A DNA stretch of 34,708 nt from the NCBI GenBank assembly GCA_020853775.1, contig JADYYH010000092.1, positions 1-34,708 of the forward strand. The letters run 5' to 3'. Positions 34,696 to 34,708 of the stretch are shown piece after piece (position 1 is the stretch's first letter; every line of letters starts with the position of its first letter). Made by a program: the position numbers and the translations under genes. The notes beneath the pieces are model-generated. The model was not told where the DNA came from and made no database searches. It saw only the letters and a list, made by a program, of their open reading frames with translations. The DNA comes from Nitrospira sp. GTDB taxonomy: Bacteria; Nitrospirota; Nitrospiria; Nitrospirales; Nitrospiraceae.

Positions 34696-34708
34696 ATGAA
34701 ATATTTGA
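34696..34708 (+). CDS. start of a downstream gene, probably apgM (cut by window end)
   Basis: Only ATG AAA TAT TTG A is visible, coding M-K-Y-L. AGGA at 34685-34688, 7 bases upstream, is a plausible ribosome binding site, and the gene starts 18 bases after thrC. In several bacteria with this gene order the next gene is the 2,3-bisphosphoglycerate-independent phosphoglycerate mutase apgM, whose N terminus begins like this. Four residues cannot prove it. Confidence 0.4.

Noticed and set aside
1..34708. Mobile elements, tRNA or attachment sites
   Set aside because: No transposase, integrase, cloverleaf-like sequence or long direct repeat was seen in the intergenic regions; composition and codon style look even across the window.

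Overview
The window is about 34.7 kb of GC-rich bacterial chromosome, densely packed with genes. I infer a Nitrospira-like member of the Nitrospirota. The reasons are the tandem HEAT-repeat genes, the exported cupredoxin and other small exported proteins, and blocks such as rimP-nusA-infB-ylxP-rbfA-truB-rpsO-pnp-M16 and aminotransferase-hom-thrC. No 16S rRNA or other decisive marker is present, so this is a judgement from gene content and style. I see no tRNA, rRNA, CRISPR array, insertion sequence, integrase or phage gene.

Layout. 1-5495: the 3' end of an unrecognised gene, then five consecutive HEAT-repeat (PBS-lyase-like) genes on the + strand, the most unusual part of the window. 5517-7442: ugd (UDP-glucose dehydrogenase, - strand) diverges from a two-CBS-domain protein, with back-to-back sigma70-like promoters between them. 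7506-9080: a membrane protein fused to a spermidine-synthase-like domain. 9353-10835: an exported cupredoxin with an amicyanin-like copper loop in which the axial Met is replaced by His, then two - strand genes (a small exported unknown and a 2x[4Fe-4S] ferredoxin). 11083-13156: DUF192 protein, Rieske ferredoxin, chagasin-like protein and D-amino-acid aminotransferase. 13246-23132: a textbook translation/RNA operon. 23504-24747: two exported proteins of unknown function behind a strong promoter and a long leader. 24858-30765 (- strand): pdxJ-nnr-tsaE-lapA-mutS, with overlaps or short gaps. 31066-34708: aminotransferase-hom-thrC and the first codons of a further gene, probably apgM.

How the genes work together. 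The central operon couples transcription (NusA) to initiation and ribosome maturation (IF2, RimP, RbfA, S15), RNA modification (TruB) and RNA decay (PNPase). The last block makes homoserine and threonine, headed by an aminotransferase. The - strand operon combines cofactor synthesis and repair (PdxJ, Nnr), tRNA t6A modification (TsaE) and mismatch repair (MutS). The HEAT array and the two exported unknown proteins have no assignable function from sequence alone. They are the best candidates for undescribed biology here: the array for a set of paralogous scaffold subunits, the exported pair for abundant, regulated periplasmic proteins.
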